Positions 9,101 to 20,187 of a stretch of DNA of 62,598 nt are shown here, in pieces; the first letter of the stretch is position 1; every line of letters begins with the position of its first letter. The stretch comes from Silene noctiflora (Eukaryota > Streptophyta > Magnoliopsida > Caryophyllales > Caryophyllaceae). The notes beneath the pieces were generated by a model. The model searched no databases. It saw only the letters and a list, made by a program, of their open reading frames with translations, and was not told the origin of the DNA. Position numbers and translations under genes: made by a program. The stretch is taken from assembly GCA_009801015.1 (NCBI GenBank), contig VHZZ01000198.1:82666-145263 (forward strand). The letters run 5' to 3'.

Positions 9101-10143
9101 ATTACTTGACTCCTGTTTGGGCTCACCCTTGGACGCATCACCACGGCCAGCCCCTGTACCTGCACGACGTCTACCACGACCACCACGATTCCCACCCCCC
9201 CTCTGCCAGCATCTCCCTTATACGGCTTTTTGATACCCTTCAAATCATACCACCAGTCGGGTAGGTCTTCAAGTAAATTAAAGCACATACTACGATCATG
9301 ACCTTGTCGATTACAATGATTACAAACCAGGTGTTGACGCTCCGTCCGAGTAAGTTGAGAGGAAGGACGAGGCAGAGAAGGACGTGAATCAGCAGCACGA
9401 ACAACGAAATTAGAAACGGCAGTGGAGGTTTCAACAGACCGGTCATTAACCCGTACACGCTCTTCTTGAGAAAGAAGATGAAAGGCACGTTGATGGGTGG
9501 GCAGAGGTGTTTGGGACAACAACACAAACCGCAGATATCCATAACGTGAGGTGAGAAGACCGAGTAAAAATTGATGCAGACGATCCGAGTCACGGCGTTC
9601 AACATACTGCTTACCAATGCTACACTCACACTTATGACATTTGCAGGTAATAATCGGTTCAAAAGTATCCAATTCATCCCACAATTGACACAATTTACCG
9701 TAGTACATGGTAACGGTCATAGACTTAGTTTGACGACAATCATGAAGACCTGACTTAATTTGCTGAATACGAGGACCATCAACGATGCTAAAACGGTCAT
9801 TAATGTCATCCCATAACAATTTAGCATTCTCGTACTTAGGAAGAAGAGATTTTACCTCGGGTTCAATGGTATTCATAAGCCACGAAACCAACAAAGCCTG
9901 AACTATGTCCCAATCCTCTGGAGTACAAGGTGGTTGAGGTTCGTTGATAGTGCCATTCAGAAACCCGAACTTGCGACGAGCTTTAAGCGCAGTACGAACA
10001 GAATACGACTAATCATCAAAATTATTCAGAGTCAGACGCACATCAGTGATACAATCGCCAGGTTTGTCATTCTGGCGGACAAAGTAAGGAGAAGATGACT
10101 CAATTTTTGTGGGTACGGACGATTCGATAGCCTCGCCAGACAT
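9097..10143 (-). pseudogene. Copia gag (nucleocapsid precursor) with in-frame stop
   Basis: The start at 10143 (MSGEAIESS) follows the primer site closely. The frame reaches a TAG at 10011-10009 after LNNFDD. It then resumes in the same family pattern, with VRTALKARRKFGFLNGTI-like sequence and SWLMNTIEPEVKSLLP typical of copia gag (UBN2-type). A zinc knuckle CNHCNRQGHDRSMC (CX2CX4HX4C) is near the C-terminus, followed by a Gly/Val-rich stretch and a frame break near 9130. In functional relatives this protein packages element RNA into particles. The stop makes this copy non-functional. Confidence 0.85.
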
Positions 10144-10187
10144 GGCGGCTAAGAATTTTAGGTTTATAACTTTAATTGTGTTTGTTT

Positions 10188-10197
10188 CATGATACCA
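10188..10197 (-). other. Primer binding site of the copia element
   Basis: Immediately inside the 5' LTR the minus strand reads TGGTATCATG. This matches the usual copia primer site TGGTATCA, complementary to the 3' end of initiator methionine tRNA. Confidence 0.85.
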
Positions 10198-10302
10198 TGT
10201 TAAGAATACGAAAGTGTAGAATAGAACGACCTGCCTTCTCATTAGAATTATGAACGTATTTATACCAGTACATAAGATGCCCTAGGTTAGCCCAATATGA
10301 CA
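10198..10302 (-). repeat. 5' LTR (105 bp) of the copia element
   Basis: Read on the minus strand it begins TGTCATATTGGGC and ends CTTAACA, with the canonical TG..CA ends. A TATAAATA box lies at 10257-10264. The adjacent target duplication AAATA at 10303-10307 fixes the outer boundary. At 105 bp it is short for a copia LTR, which usually spans a few hundred bases. Confidence 0.9.
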
Positions 10303-11146
10303 AAATAATACAAGACCAATACGACATACGACAACCGACTCCGTTAAAATCTATTTACATTATGACTTTGGGTTGAAGTTCAAAGTTTTAAAGGTGTATA
10401 ATAATTTTAACACCGTCTCATTAATACGGAGTACAATATATTCATGTTGTATAAGTGGAAATGGTCACAAGTCCACATGTAAATACTAGAAGTCAGAAAT
10501 TCACATCTGCGATTTAATTTATGAACCGCATTTGAGTTTCAATGGATAAAGCGGTCCTTATTAAAAAAAAAAAAATTTAACCTTGTGTGTTTTATATCAA
10601 GATTCCGTCATTAATTATTTAGATATATTTTTAAGCCCGAAAATTTTGCTCCCAGACTTGCTAATCAACAACCCTGAAGACTTTGCATAGGTACAACTGT
10701 AGAGAAAAAGGATTATACATCTGATGTATTACCTCAGACTTCATTTATATTTGAGTTTTTGGGTATTTTTTTATTGAGTTTTATAATGTTTTTCTGAGCT
10801 TATATATAATGTTTTTGAGTTATATTAGTAAATTTTTTAACTTTATGTTTAAAAAAATTAACTGAAAACATTATAATAAAACTCGTAATATTTAAAACAA
10901 AACTCAAAAACTATATCATATGATGTAGTACATCAGATGTATAATCCACTGACTGACGACTGTACGATCAATTAAAAATAGATTAATTGAATATACAAAA
11001 TTCAATATATTTTTTTTTGACAATTTTACCACGTCCCACCTTATTAGTTTACCGTCCACTACATTTTTACCCCACTATATCCATCTTCTTTTACTTTGAC
11101 CATAACACCCTAAAAAATAACTACCTTAACCGTCATTTACCCTTCT
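10303..11146. other. Intergenic DNA between copia element and phytocyanin gene
   Basis: The stretch contains the copia target duplication, an exact TACGGAGTA at 10425-10433, an A-run and a MITE (10710-10947). The final 200 bases act as the upstream region of the phytocyanin gene. I see no other gene. Confidence 0.5.
10710..10947. mobile_element. AT-rich MITE with GGATTATACATCTGATGTA ends
   Basis: The left end GGATTATACATCTGATGTA is the exact complement of the right end (10929-10947). Inverted similarity continues inward as ATTAC/GTAGT. The core is AT-rich with GAGTTTT/AAAACTC repeats. No coding capacity and no clear target duplication. A degenerate relative is at 4640-4990. Confidence 0.65.
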
Positions 11147-11153
11147 TATATAA
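11147..11153 (+). promoter_or_regulatory. TATA box of the phytocyanin gene
   Basis: TATATAA lies about 90 bases before the ATG at 11244. The intervening sequence is CA-rich and ATG-free, as expected of a plant 5' leader. Confidence 0.6.
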
Positions 11154-11243
11154 ACTCTACCAACATCAACAACAAAATTTACCTTATTTTATTACTCTTA
11201 TTCATACTTCTTCTCTCAATAATCATACAAAATTACTTGCAAA

Positions 11244-11967
11244 ATGGCATCGAATTTCGCAACCAAAGATCGAAAAATCCTTCTCATTTGCACTTTTCTG
11301 TTCATCTCAATTGCCATAATTCACGTCTCTTGTTTTGAGTATGTAGTAGGAGGTGATAGGGGTAACGGATGGATCAAACCCGACGGTAGCGAAACCGAGA
11401 CTTATAATGAATGGGCTGAGCAACATAGGTTCCACATTGGTGATACTATTCGTAAGTGGTCTTTTTTGTTACTGTAAAACCGTCTTACAAAAGTATTTAT
11501 GTTTCTCGGCGTGTAATGTATATTATTAATGTTATGTATATATGCTGATAGGTTTCAAGTACAGCAAGGATTCAGTTCTGGTAGTTGACAGTGAGGATTA
11601 TGGGAACTGTAACGGGACTCGACCCGTCTCCAAGTTTGAAGACGGGAACACGGTTTTCGAGTTTGATCGGTCTGGGTTCTTCTTCTTCATAAGTGGGAAG
11701 CCAGGACACTGTGAAGCAGGACAGAAAATGATCATCCGAGTTATGGTGCAGTCAGGTATTCAACATCCACCAGCAAGGTCTCCTTCGCCTTCGCCTTCGC
11801 CTTCATCATTCGCCCAGGGACCCGACACAGCTCGTGATGGTGGGGACGGTTCAGTTATCGACTCTTGGGGTCCGGGTCCGGCTGTTAATTCTACTGTCAT
11901 GCTGTCTGTCACCTCTTATTTAATGACTCTGTTCATGGGTGTGGTGATTGTTCTGTATTTGTTCTAA
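11244..11967 (+). CDS. Early nodulin-like protein (phytocyanin family), probably GPI-anchored
   Basis: Two exons, 11244-11451 and 11552-11967, are joined across a 100-bp GT..AG intron at an Arg codon (GDTIR/FKY). They give 207 aa. Residues 1-30 form a signal peptide with a hydrophobic core (LLICTFLFISIAII). The plastocyanin-like domain starts FEYVVGGDRGNGW and ends near MIIRVMVQ. It keeps the two disulfide Cys (GNCNGT, GHCEAG), but the usual first His copper ligand is replaced (KYSKDSVLVV), so it should not bind copper. A Pro/Ser-rich arabinogalactan-like stretch (SPSPSPSPS) and a hydrophobic tail suited to a GPI signal follow. Members act at the outer plasma membrane and cell wall. The intron position is the usual one for the family. 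The exact subfamily is unknown. Confidence 0.93.
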
Positions 11968-12428
11968 TCTTGCAGATTAGAATTATCATTAGTAGTTTTC
12001 GGATTGATTTTTCTTTTTGATGCATTTACATTTTCGATTTAGATTATATTTCGGATTTGATTCAGCCAAGTTATCAAATTATCATTGTTCTTTGCTTTTT
12101 TTTTCAGTCCTGAACTGGTCTGTTATATTTCCTCAACGTGATTGTAAAACCGTCTCACATAAGAATCAATGCGATTTTGAAATTACTAAAGCCTAATAAC
12201 ACGAAAGTGAAATTAATAAAAATTCAAGGTATCAAAATCAAAATATTCATATATACAACTCGAAAATCAAGCGCCGGTTACACAAAATTCTTTCCATTAT
12301 TATCCGAAAGAGAAAATACAACAGTACAATAAGGACAGAGTAGGACATTTTCTCAGGAATAACAAGCCTGGTATAGTCTTACCTACTTAACTATGGTTCT
12401 AGGGTTTCTAAATAATAGAGCAAAATTT
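11968..12428. other. Convergent 3' regions of the phytocyanin and PARN genes
   Basis: This is AT-rich 3'-flank DNA. An AACCGTCTCACATAAG-type MITE end fragment lies near 12145. The open frame here is short and not gene-like. Confidence 0.5.
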
Positions 12429-15400
12429 CTAAGAAATGGTTCCTTCCATTTCTCGATGTGATTTCGAACTGGAATTGTAAAAAATCTGATCAAAAACATT
12501 CTCTCTTGGTGTATTCTTGTGAACCTCTGCTATCAAGTTGGTTATTTCGCCGGTTTCAGAAGTTTTGTTAGTTTCTACCAACTTGGTTTTCCAATTGATT
12601 CTCATCGCCTCAGCCTGTTCAGTGAACAAGACCTTTGAAAGTGAAGAGCTGCAAATATCCTTGTAAATTTCGTAACCTGCAGCACAAGTTTTCCCGCCTT
12701 CCAACAGCTTATATAAAGAATGTAGAACAGAGACCGAATTGAAGCTAGTTTCTAAACTATGTTTCAAGGCCAGGAATTGAGCGACTAACTCTGTTTTGCT
12801 GAACTGAACAAATACTGATGTCTCGTCAAGGTTATAAATGGAAGTAACTGAGTGTATGCCAAACACTTTGGATATGCATTTTCTTATCTCAGCAGCCTTG
12901 AGTGTAGGCGGGAATCCCCAAATAAGAACAACGTTTTGATGCAAAATGTTTTGAAACTTTCTTCTAGATGTACCACAGGCAGGGAGTTCAGTTAAATCAC
13001 CAGTGCTTAGATTGACGATGTCACCACTATTCCAAGCAAGATAAAGAAGATTAATGTACTTTTGAAGCTTATCACTGATGGCCACATTTCCAGCAGCGAA
13101 ATCCACTCCGAGATGAGTGCAAGATTGTGCAAAGACACACCCGGTCATGAATGCATCATAACCAGCTTCATGCCTTGCTCCTGAGTTCCAGTTGGATGAT
13201 CTGCACGGTGTAATTTCAGTAAATTCAAACTTCAGAGAGATGTACATAATCACAAGGCAAAAAGTAACAGAACAACAACATTGCCGTAGTGCCTAAAAGG
13301 ATCCCTGTCCTTGGCCAGTTAAGGGGGAGTGGGGCATTGAGATGTTTCCGGATGACCCATAATGAAAATTGACACGACAAAAAGCAATGCTAAGAAGATT
13401 CAAGCAGAAGTGATTTAATTTTCGTGATTTGTGCGAATCTCTCTATAAATTATATGTAAGCTAGATAAAAGAAAATTCATGACAAAAATCATCCCCCCCC
13501 CCTAAACTTGTTCGTTGTTTCAAGGAACTATTGAGCGACTTAATACTACTCCTAAGAAAATACCTAAAATAAAATGGTGGTAGTTTATGTGACAAAACTA
13601 GCATAAAACGAGCCCATTTCCCATGAAAGGGATAGATCCTAAAAAACCATTCGTAGAAAATTTTTAATTGCTACCAGCCACTAAAGATCTAGTTGAATAG
13701 CAAACCTCATGTCATCCACCTGGACCTCCACCTTCACACATGGACGTTCACCGATGTCGGATGCTCTTTTGGAGGCTAGCTCAGGACACATGTTAGAAAA
13801 TGCTGAAGCCAAAGAAGTACTTGATTTCTTCATAAGTCGTTGGAGGCTGTTGTCCGCATTCAAAAGCAATTTAGTGTCAATTATATGAGGAAAAGGCTTG
13901 TGAAGATCCGACACAAAATCTTGAACTGTTGATGGCAGAGGACCAAAGAATTTATGGTACACATGAGCCATATCTGCACATTCATAAAAAACATCAGATG
14001 ACATGAATTGAAATAAAAAGGTCTTTGAAGATATCAGCGAGAAACACATACCCAAGAAACAGTTGTGACCAACAATTAGCTTCTCTTCAGCAGCTAGAAG
14101 GTCAATAACCTGCCGGAATCCTACAGCTGCTTCTACTCTTTTAATTGCTTGTGAGTGAAGCCCATCCTTTACTTCCTTCTGCAGAGGAGAACAGGTGGAA
14201 GGTCACAAATATACCAGGGGCCAGAGCATTAATATATTGAGTTCCAATGTATAGATCTTACAAGGGTTCTTCCTCATCGCTATATATTACAATTTCACAC
14301 ACAAAAGATTCCCTTCACTAGAACACGATGTCTTCGACTAACTGAAGGTCTATTCTCGTCACCTTATATTTGTTAAGATTTTACTTTTCTGTCTTTTTTG
14401 AACTTCTATGAGACTATGACTCGTTGCTGATTTAAATTCTAAACCTATTTTTCTCAAAACATTGATTTACTGTATTTATGCTTCTAAGTTCTAACCTTTG
14501 TGCAAAACAATTAAAAATAATCTGAACAAAATGACTGTGAATATCACATGTAAGTGACTACCAATTACAGTATATTGAATTAACTGAGTTACATATTTCC
14601 CTATTGGCAGCGACCTGTACTATTCCTAGGCAATTAAAAGCTAGATAAAGCAAGACATACTTCCAATTTTCAAGTATCATATCTGATCTTACCAAAAGTT
14701 TTGCCTTGTCACTGTCAGACTCCACATACACAATCAGTTTCTGCAGGACGGAACCTTCTTGAGCACAGACAAAAACAAGATCTTTAAAGTGCTTTCTGCT
14801 GACCTGCAATTGAATATTCAATCATCATCTGATGCACAAGAAAGATGAAGGAAAAAAGCAGCATCCTGATCAATCTTAAAATGCATGATCCCAGTCGAGA
14901 CATCAGACACTTGGAACTGTTGGAAGGACAAAAAGACAAGAATAGGAGTAGATAATTCCCATGTATATAGCAGAAATCCTATATGCAATTCAGAAACACC
15001 ATGTTGTAAAGACATGATCACAGTTGTGCTCATAGAAAACCGTCATCTACAAGCTCTATACTAAACACAAGGTTTTATCAGAGGCTCGAATAGATGATGT
15101 CCAAGTGTCCAGCTAAGTTACTGTTCCTTTTGAGAAATCCAAAAATTGAACTAGGTAAACCAAATATGAGATTAACCAGGTACAAAATATTACCAGTTCA
15201 ATCAACTTGAGCTGATGGGAAGTAAACCCACTCAATCTAATAGCAGGACGCAGGCTGAAAAAGACGGTTTCAATTTGTTGTTTGGATGCAGCAAAGTTCC
15301 CTTGCAGTTTAAGTGTAGCACATTTATTCCCTAGCAAACTACGATGCCACTCACTGAGACGAATTTTCATCCGTTCTGAGAATAGAATATCAGCCATATT

Positions 15401-17127
15401 GACCAAGGGCACATCTCTAACTTCCTCCGCATGGTACCAATTTTCATATACCGAATTCAAACGATTCAAAGCTGCATTTTCCTGACTTCTGGATAAATAA
15501 GACACTCCTGAGATTACCCAAAGTGTGAATCTTTCAAAAAGGAAAGAGGCAAATACAAAAACTAAATCAATTCAGGAACTTTCGAACTTTCAAGCTTCAA
15601 CCAAACGTCATTTAAATCAAACATCTCACTGATAATATTACTCCTATTAGAGAGGCTATCATTTAAAGTAGACATCATGAATCATCTGCTGGAATATGAG
15701 ATACTCAAGTAGCATTTTTTCGATGAAATACCTTCACGTATACAGACATTGAAATCGAACTCATATTTTGCCAAGAAACCGATTGAACTTGTTTGGCACG
15801 TAAACTCATACGACGGTCCATCAGAAGGAAGCTCCTGACGTGGAAATATAAAAAAATTGTGCCTGAAAGATTAAACCCAACCAACTTTATCAGATAAACA
15901 TTATCCAATCGCATTCCAGCTACATCCACATCAACTAAAGCTATATCCACCTCGAGTAAAGATAGTACCCTAGCTCCTAATTTGTTACATATGCTCAATT
16001 ATGTGAATTCCTTCAATCTAGTATTTTAATACTCATTGTTTACCCCTCGTAGTCAGTGGCGAAACAAGGAAGCTAACAAGGGCAGAAGAAACTTTCAGTT
16101 CAAATTTTCAATCCACTTTACGTGTACTTGTTTCCCCTCCTAGCTAAAAAGCTCCTGTTTTAGCTAAAAGGCGATAGTACACTCCCCTCCTAGCTAAAAA
16201 TATCAATCTTTTTTTCTAGTTTGCTCACAGTCAAGCGACAGGTGCAATGTCGCAACAATGAGCAAGGCATGAGGTGAAAGCACGCACCACAAAGACACTA
16301 GGCACAAGCAATTGAAATTTTGAAACTTTCAGTTCAAAGTTTCAATCCTTTTTTAGTTTACTAATAGTTCACCCCTCCTAGCTAAAACTTAAAAGTTTCG
16401 GCTTTAGCTAAAAGCAGAAGATGCTCCCCTCCAAGTTAAAATTTCCGATCTTTTTTCTACTTCATTCAAAGTTAAATGAGAAATGCAATGTCGCAACAAT
16501 GGGCAAAGCGCGAGGTAAAAGCGCACTGTTTTCGTAAACAGAAACACAATTTCAAACTAAAATGTACTTAACATAACCTGTGCAGCAACACACAATCAAT
16601 TTATACAAAAATCAACAACTTCACCATATTACTTCCTCGAAGAAACATCTGCATTATCGTTTAATCAAGTCATTAAAAATCCGGGTTGTTACAACTAGTG
16701 TATCGCATAATATCCGTATCGAATTGGTACATAATCGAAAACAAGAGAGATTAAGGAGAACAAGAACTAACGGATGCGCAACAAAGGAATCTAGAGATGG
16801 ATCCCACCGAAAAGGGCAAACACCAAACTGAATAACAGCGAAGTTCTCGACAGAATCCTTAAGTTTAAGGTACCGAATATCGTGCCTATCGAACTCGAAC
16901 GATTCTTGCCATGGTGAGCGCGTGATTCCGGTCATTTCTAGGTCAATTGCGACAAAATCGGCGGATTTGATATGGGCGGTGAGGTCAATTAGGGTTTCGT
17001 TGAAGTTTGATTTGGTGACATTTTTTAGGGAAAATGAATTTGGGGATTCTGTAGAAGAAGAAGAAGTTAGGGTTCGTCGGAAAAATGAGGGGAGAAAAAA
17101 TGGTCGGAGTTTGGTTAGTTTTCTCAT
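12429..17127 (-). CDS. AHG2: Poly(A)-specific ribonuclease, PARN/AHG2 type
   Basis: Seven exons (17127-16772, 15862-15732, 15507-15194, 14803-14693, 14178-14052, 13973-13706, 13200-12429) give 692 aa with all introns GT..AG. The N-terminus (MRKLTKLRPFFLPSFFRRTL) is Arg/Ser-rich, as in a mitochondrial presequence. The DEDD exonuclease residues are visible as D62 and E64 (FVAIDLEMTG), D347 (FLDMAHVY) and D451 (HEAGYDAFMTG). The protein follows Arabidopsis AHG2, which trims poly(A) tails, chiefly on mitochondrial transcripts, and affects ABA and salicylate responses; function here is inferred from that similarity. Length matches the family. D347 is split across an intron. Intron 1 carries a diverged tandem duplication. 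The gene is divergent from the one starting at 18274. Confidence 0.93.
16092..16526. repeat. Diverged tandem duplication (two units of about 200 bp) in PARN intron 1
   Basis: Units at about 16092-16288 and 16326-16526 both start TTTCAGTTCAAA, contain CCCCTCCTAGCTAAAA and GCAATGTCGCAACAATG, and end in GGTRAAAGC-GCAC. Many substitutions show an old duplication. Confidence 0.7.
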
Positions 17128-18273
17128 TGTTGAACTTTTGCTGTTGGGAGAAATGAGGGCAAGAGATGGTGTTCGAAGCTCTATTGAATGGAGTAAAGTA
17201 GACCTGCAAACGGGTCAATCGGGACGGGTTCGGTCGGATAGCTCGAGTTTCCAAGAATTTGGGTAAGGTTAGTTATTTTTGGGTTCATGTCATTTTTGAG
17301 CTAAATTTCTCAAGTTATTTAGGTATTTCGGTCCGTTTTTAGATATTTTGATCGGGTTAGGCTTGGATTAAATTTAGGTGTTGGGTTATATAGGGTCGAT
17401 TCGAGTTTAGGTGTTGTGTCAGTTTTGTCGGATTTAGATGAAAGTGATAACTGGTAAGGGCTATTGTCTCTAAACAAGTCGATTCAATTTCGGTTTTTTA
17501 CATTATTATATGATTGATCAGCTTATTAAGTTGTTTTCGTTATTAGGAAGAAGAGTATTTAGGGTTGTTAAGTGATGTTCTTGGTCTATATGAAAAATAA
17601 AATGTCTTGACGTCCGATTTATTTGTATGATAAAGTGAAAAAGGCAATAAAAAATTATGGAGTAATCAATATGAGATTACTAGAGTGTACTCGTAGTTTT
17701 TAGGCTTGCTAGTCGGATTAAGGGATTGTCATAGCACAACACGAAACATTTTACTCGAATTAGAGATGAACATGGACACGTGGACAGGTACGCCTTGACA
17801 TGACCCATGACCCATTTTTACCATAACACGAGAATGACACTGCCCAACACGGTACAACACACCAAAGGTCCCGCGCCGTTGTTAGGCCAACACGACACGA
17901 CACACGCCATAAATAGTCGTCCGTGGCTAGACCGCCACTTCCATTTCACCAACACGACACAAAACCCACTTTCCCTTACTCAGACGGTACATATACTATT
18001 TAAGACACAATCCGACACAACCCACAATCCCACACCCATTTCTAACTCGAGTACCCCTGGAAAACCATTTGTTTAATGTTTATGTATAAGTTGTTGCAAA
18101 ACAAAAAACAAAAACAAAAACAAAAACAAAAACCGTCTGGCTGCCCACACAAATTCCGTCTTATTGTTTCAGACCAAAATGAATTCACCTTCAAATCTTC
18201 AAAAAAAACTGTCTGCTTAATCAAATAAATTTGATTTCAAGTGTGAATTTTTCTGGGTTTATTGTAAAGATAG
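17128..18273. other. Divergent promoter region of the PARN and 305-aa genes, with low-complexity DNA
   Basis: The region holds a GGGTC/GGACGGGTTCGG-type stretch (about 17200-17440), a degenerate CACGACAC-rich stretch (about 17770-18060), a CAAAA microsatellite (18100-18132) and half of a MITE (18129-18181). No gene is seen. It must contain both start sites, but no convincing TATA was identified. Confidence 0.5.
18100..18132. repeat. AAAAAC pentamer/hexamer microsatellite
   Basis: About six consecutive CAAAAA units precede a MITE end. Confidence 0.8.
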
Positions 18274-20187
18274 ATGGGTATGAATGCAGAAATTCCAGTT
18301 TTTATTGAAACAAATTTGGGAACTCGTATTGTAATCCCCATTTCAGAAGACATCACTGCTTCATCCCTTCAAAGTTTGTTCCTTTTTTTTTTCCCTTTTT
18401 ACAGTTATTTTTTTTAATGCTAATGCTTACCAGTTGGTTTTCCTTCGGACGAACCATTTTGGTCTGAAACAATAAGACGGAATTTTGTGATCAGTTAACA
18501 ACCAAATGTGACCACTTTTAAGCCGTAACAGTGACTAAACCATTGTTGTTACATTTGACCATTTGTCACAAAATCCCGTCTTATTATTTCAGACCAAATT
18601 GGCCGTTTGAAACAAGAATTTGTGAATGCTTACAGTCTTACAGATATCAGCTTTAATCTCAAGTTCTGATCTCATGTACTTCATTCTTGTGCTATTTGAT
18701 AATTTGCGGGGAGCGATTGAGGGACTGGGGTAATGTCGTTGTTGTTGTAGTACTCGATGGTAGTGTGATTGTATTAGTTATATGAATGTTCTGATAAAGG
18801 AATCATTTTTGGGGTGTCTGGTTTGTGTTTTGCATTTGGAATGTCCGAATTTGTAGTGATATGAATGTCCTTGATTACAATTGCAAGTATTGAATGCAAT
18901 AACAGGTAGTGTCGGAGCTAGAATTTGGAGTTACCGGAGGCTAAAGTTAGAGTGGACATTTTAGGATGGGTTGGGAACTAATACTGCAACCGAGTAACTT
19001 CAATAGAAGAAAAAAAAGTTCTCGAATTTTAACTTAAAAAGTTCATATTTTTCACTGCTTACCCACTGTGTCACCGATCATAGGTCATGTTAACAATTTG
19101 TTGAAAGCTGATAATATAGCCTCGTCTGCCTTTAATTTGCGCAGGGAGTCGTTTTGCTTTGTACGAGGAGTATCGCCTTCTGAAAGGCATGTCGTGGTTT
19201 CACAGCTTTCACTAAATGTAAAAGTAATGGAGTATATCTGTTCTGCAGGGGAATTAGAGAGAGCACACATTGAAATCTTTCCTGAACTAGGATTTCTCAG
19301 TATTCATGCACTTACGGTACCGTCTTTCTCTTCTGCGTTAATGTCTTTGTAGCGTTATGGGCGCCATTCACTATTGCCATGCTTGACCCTTTTTCAATTG
19401 ATCTATAGTCTATTCAAGTGTGCGTCATACATGACAGGTCAAGCGGGACTCCAAGTTTTACCAACTACCTGATTCATTCCCTCTAAAGTATGCTTTTGAG
19501 GGTTTTCAAACTATTTGGCTCCTTCATGCTGACGTAAGTCGTCCAAAGTTGCTAGAGAAAACTTCTTTATTAGGAAACACAGTTTCTAAAAGAAAGGGTA
19601 CCAATATCCATGTTCATAACGGTAAAGAGGTGAATCGGAAGAAGAGAAGAAAAGAAAGGTGTTTACAGGGGACAATCCCAGAAGTATCCTTTCCTGACAG
19701 AGTTGATCTGAAATCTTTTAGCTTACAAGGTCCAGACAAAAAAGGATATAATAGTAATAAAAAACAAAAAATGCCGGAGTCTTGCGTGCTAGGTCAAACC
19801 CCTTGTGAAAGCAATTCTGGAGCTATATCCGTCTCAGGCATCATCGATAGGTACTTTAAAGGCTTTGTTGAGCTGGGTGAGGTGGGAAGTGCATTCAGCT
19901 CGGAAGCTTGCATGAAATTTGGACAAAACCCTGTGGAGGGACAAGTGCAAAAAACTCCCTCCATGAAGACAATGCTGTGCTCTGCTTTGCCGCCAGAATT
20001 AAGCTCGGTTAGCTTGAGGAGGTATGAGAGATCTGAGGTTGGAAAGCGGCTTGTCACTGCATCTGGCAGTCTCTCCCGATGCCAGAACTCTCATGGATCC
20101 AGTTTATTGAAAGACAAAAGGTTGCAGGGCCCAGATGATTGCTCCATAGTTAGGAACTTGGTGTTTGAAATTGACGACAATGACTGA
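18274..20187 (+). CDS. Unrecognised 305-aa plant protein with a compact N-terminal domain
   Basis: Exons 18274-18373, 19249-19316 and 19438-20187 join in frame across GT..AG introns. An Arg codon is split at junction 1 (SLQ-R-ELERAH). A second ATG in frame at 18280 could also serve. The first about 90 residues (IPVFIETNLGTRIVI, FPELGFLSIHALTVKR, FYQLPDSFPLKYAF, TIWLLHADVS) look like a small beta-rich, possibly ubiquitin-like fold. That is inference, and I cannot name the family. The rest is polar, with a basic stretch likely to be a nuclear signal (NRKKRRKERC) and a conserved-looking SVSGIIDRYFKGF motif. The C-terminus is acidic (VFEIDDND). Intron 1 contains a MITE and two repeat fragments. 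The last exon is convergent with the PPR gene. Confidence 0.75.
18457..18599. mobile_element. Hairpin MITE with TTTGGTCTGAAACAATAAGA ends, in intron 1 of the 305-aa gene
   Basis: The left arm TTTGGTCTGAAACAATAAGA is mirrored at the right end (TCTTATTATTTCAGACCAAA, reading through GTC). AAATGTGACCA/TGACCATTTG-type inner complementarity is also present. A lone end of the same family is at 18129-18181. No coding capacity. Confidence 0.7.
18703..18749 (+). repeat. Dispersed non-LTR-like 3' tail (GGGGTAATGT-GTTGTTGTTG), copy 1
   Basis: GGGAGCGATTGAGG followed by GACTGGGGTAATGTCGTTG and a TTG-rich tail. A close relative lies at 61369-61411. The structure resembles the 3' end of a plant non-LTR element with a TTG tail. 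Confidence 0.4.
18905..19075 (+). repeat. Dispersed GACGGAGCC-type repeat, copy 3
   Basis: It starts GTGTCGGAGCTAGAATTTGG and includes TCTCGAATTTTAACTTAAAAA, then CACTGTGTCACCG. It is degenerate relative to the copy at 756-928 and lies in intron 1 of the 305-aa gene. Confidence 0.4.

Larger units (their letters stand above)
5548..10302 (-). mobile_element. Ty1/copia LTR retrotransposon, nearly full length but defective
   Basis: The element runs on the minus strand from the 5' LTR at 10198-10302 to the 3' LTR at 5548-5658. It is flanked by a 5-bp target duplication AAATA (5543-5547 and 10303-10307). Domains in order are gag with a zinc knuckle, protease, GAG-pre-integrase, integrase, reverse transcriptase and RNase H, which is the copia order. 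Defects visible are an in-frame stop in gag, frame breaks between gag/protease, protease/integrase, integrase/RT and RT/RNase H, a Stowaway insertion at 8677-8767, a duplicated RT core, and deletion of the RNase H end, polypurine tract and 3' LTR start. The two LTRs differ at three sites in their first about 92 bases, all transitions, so it is not a very recent insertion. Confidence 0.93.
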
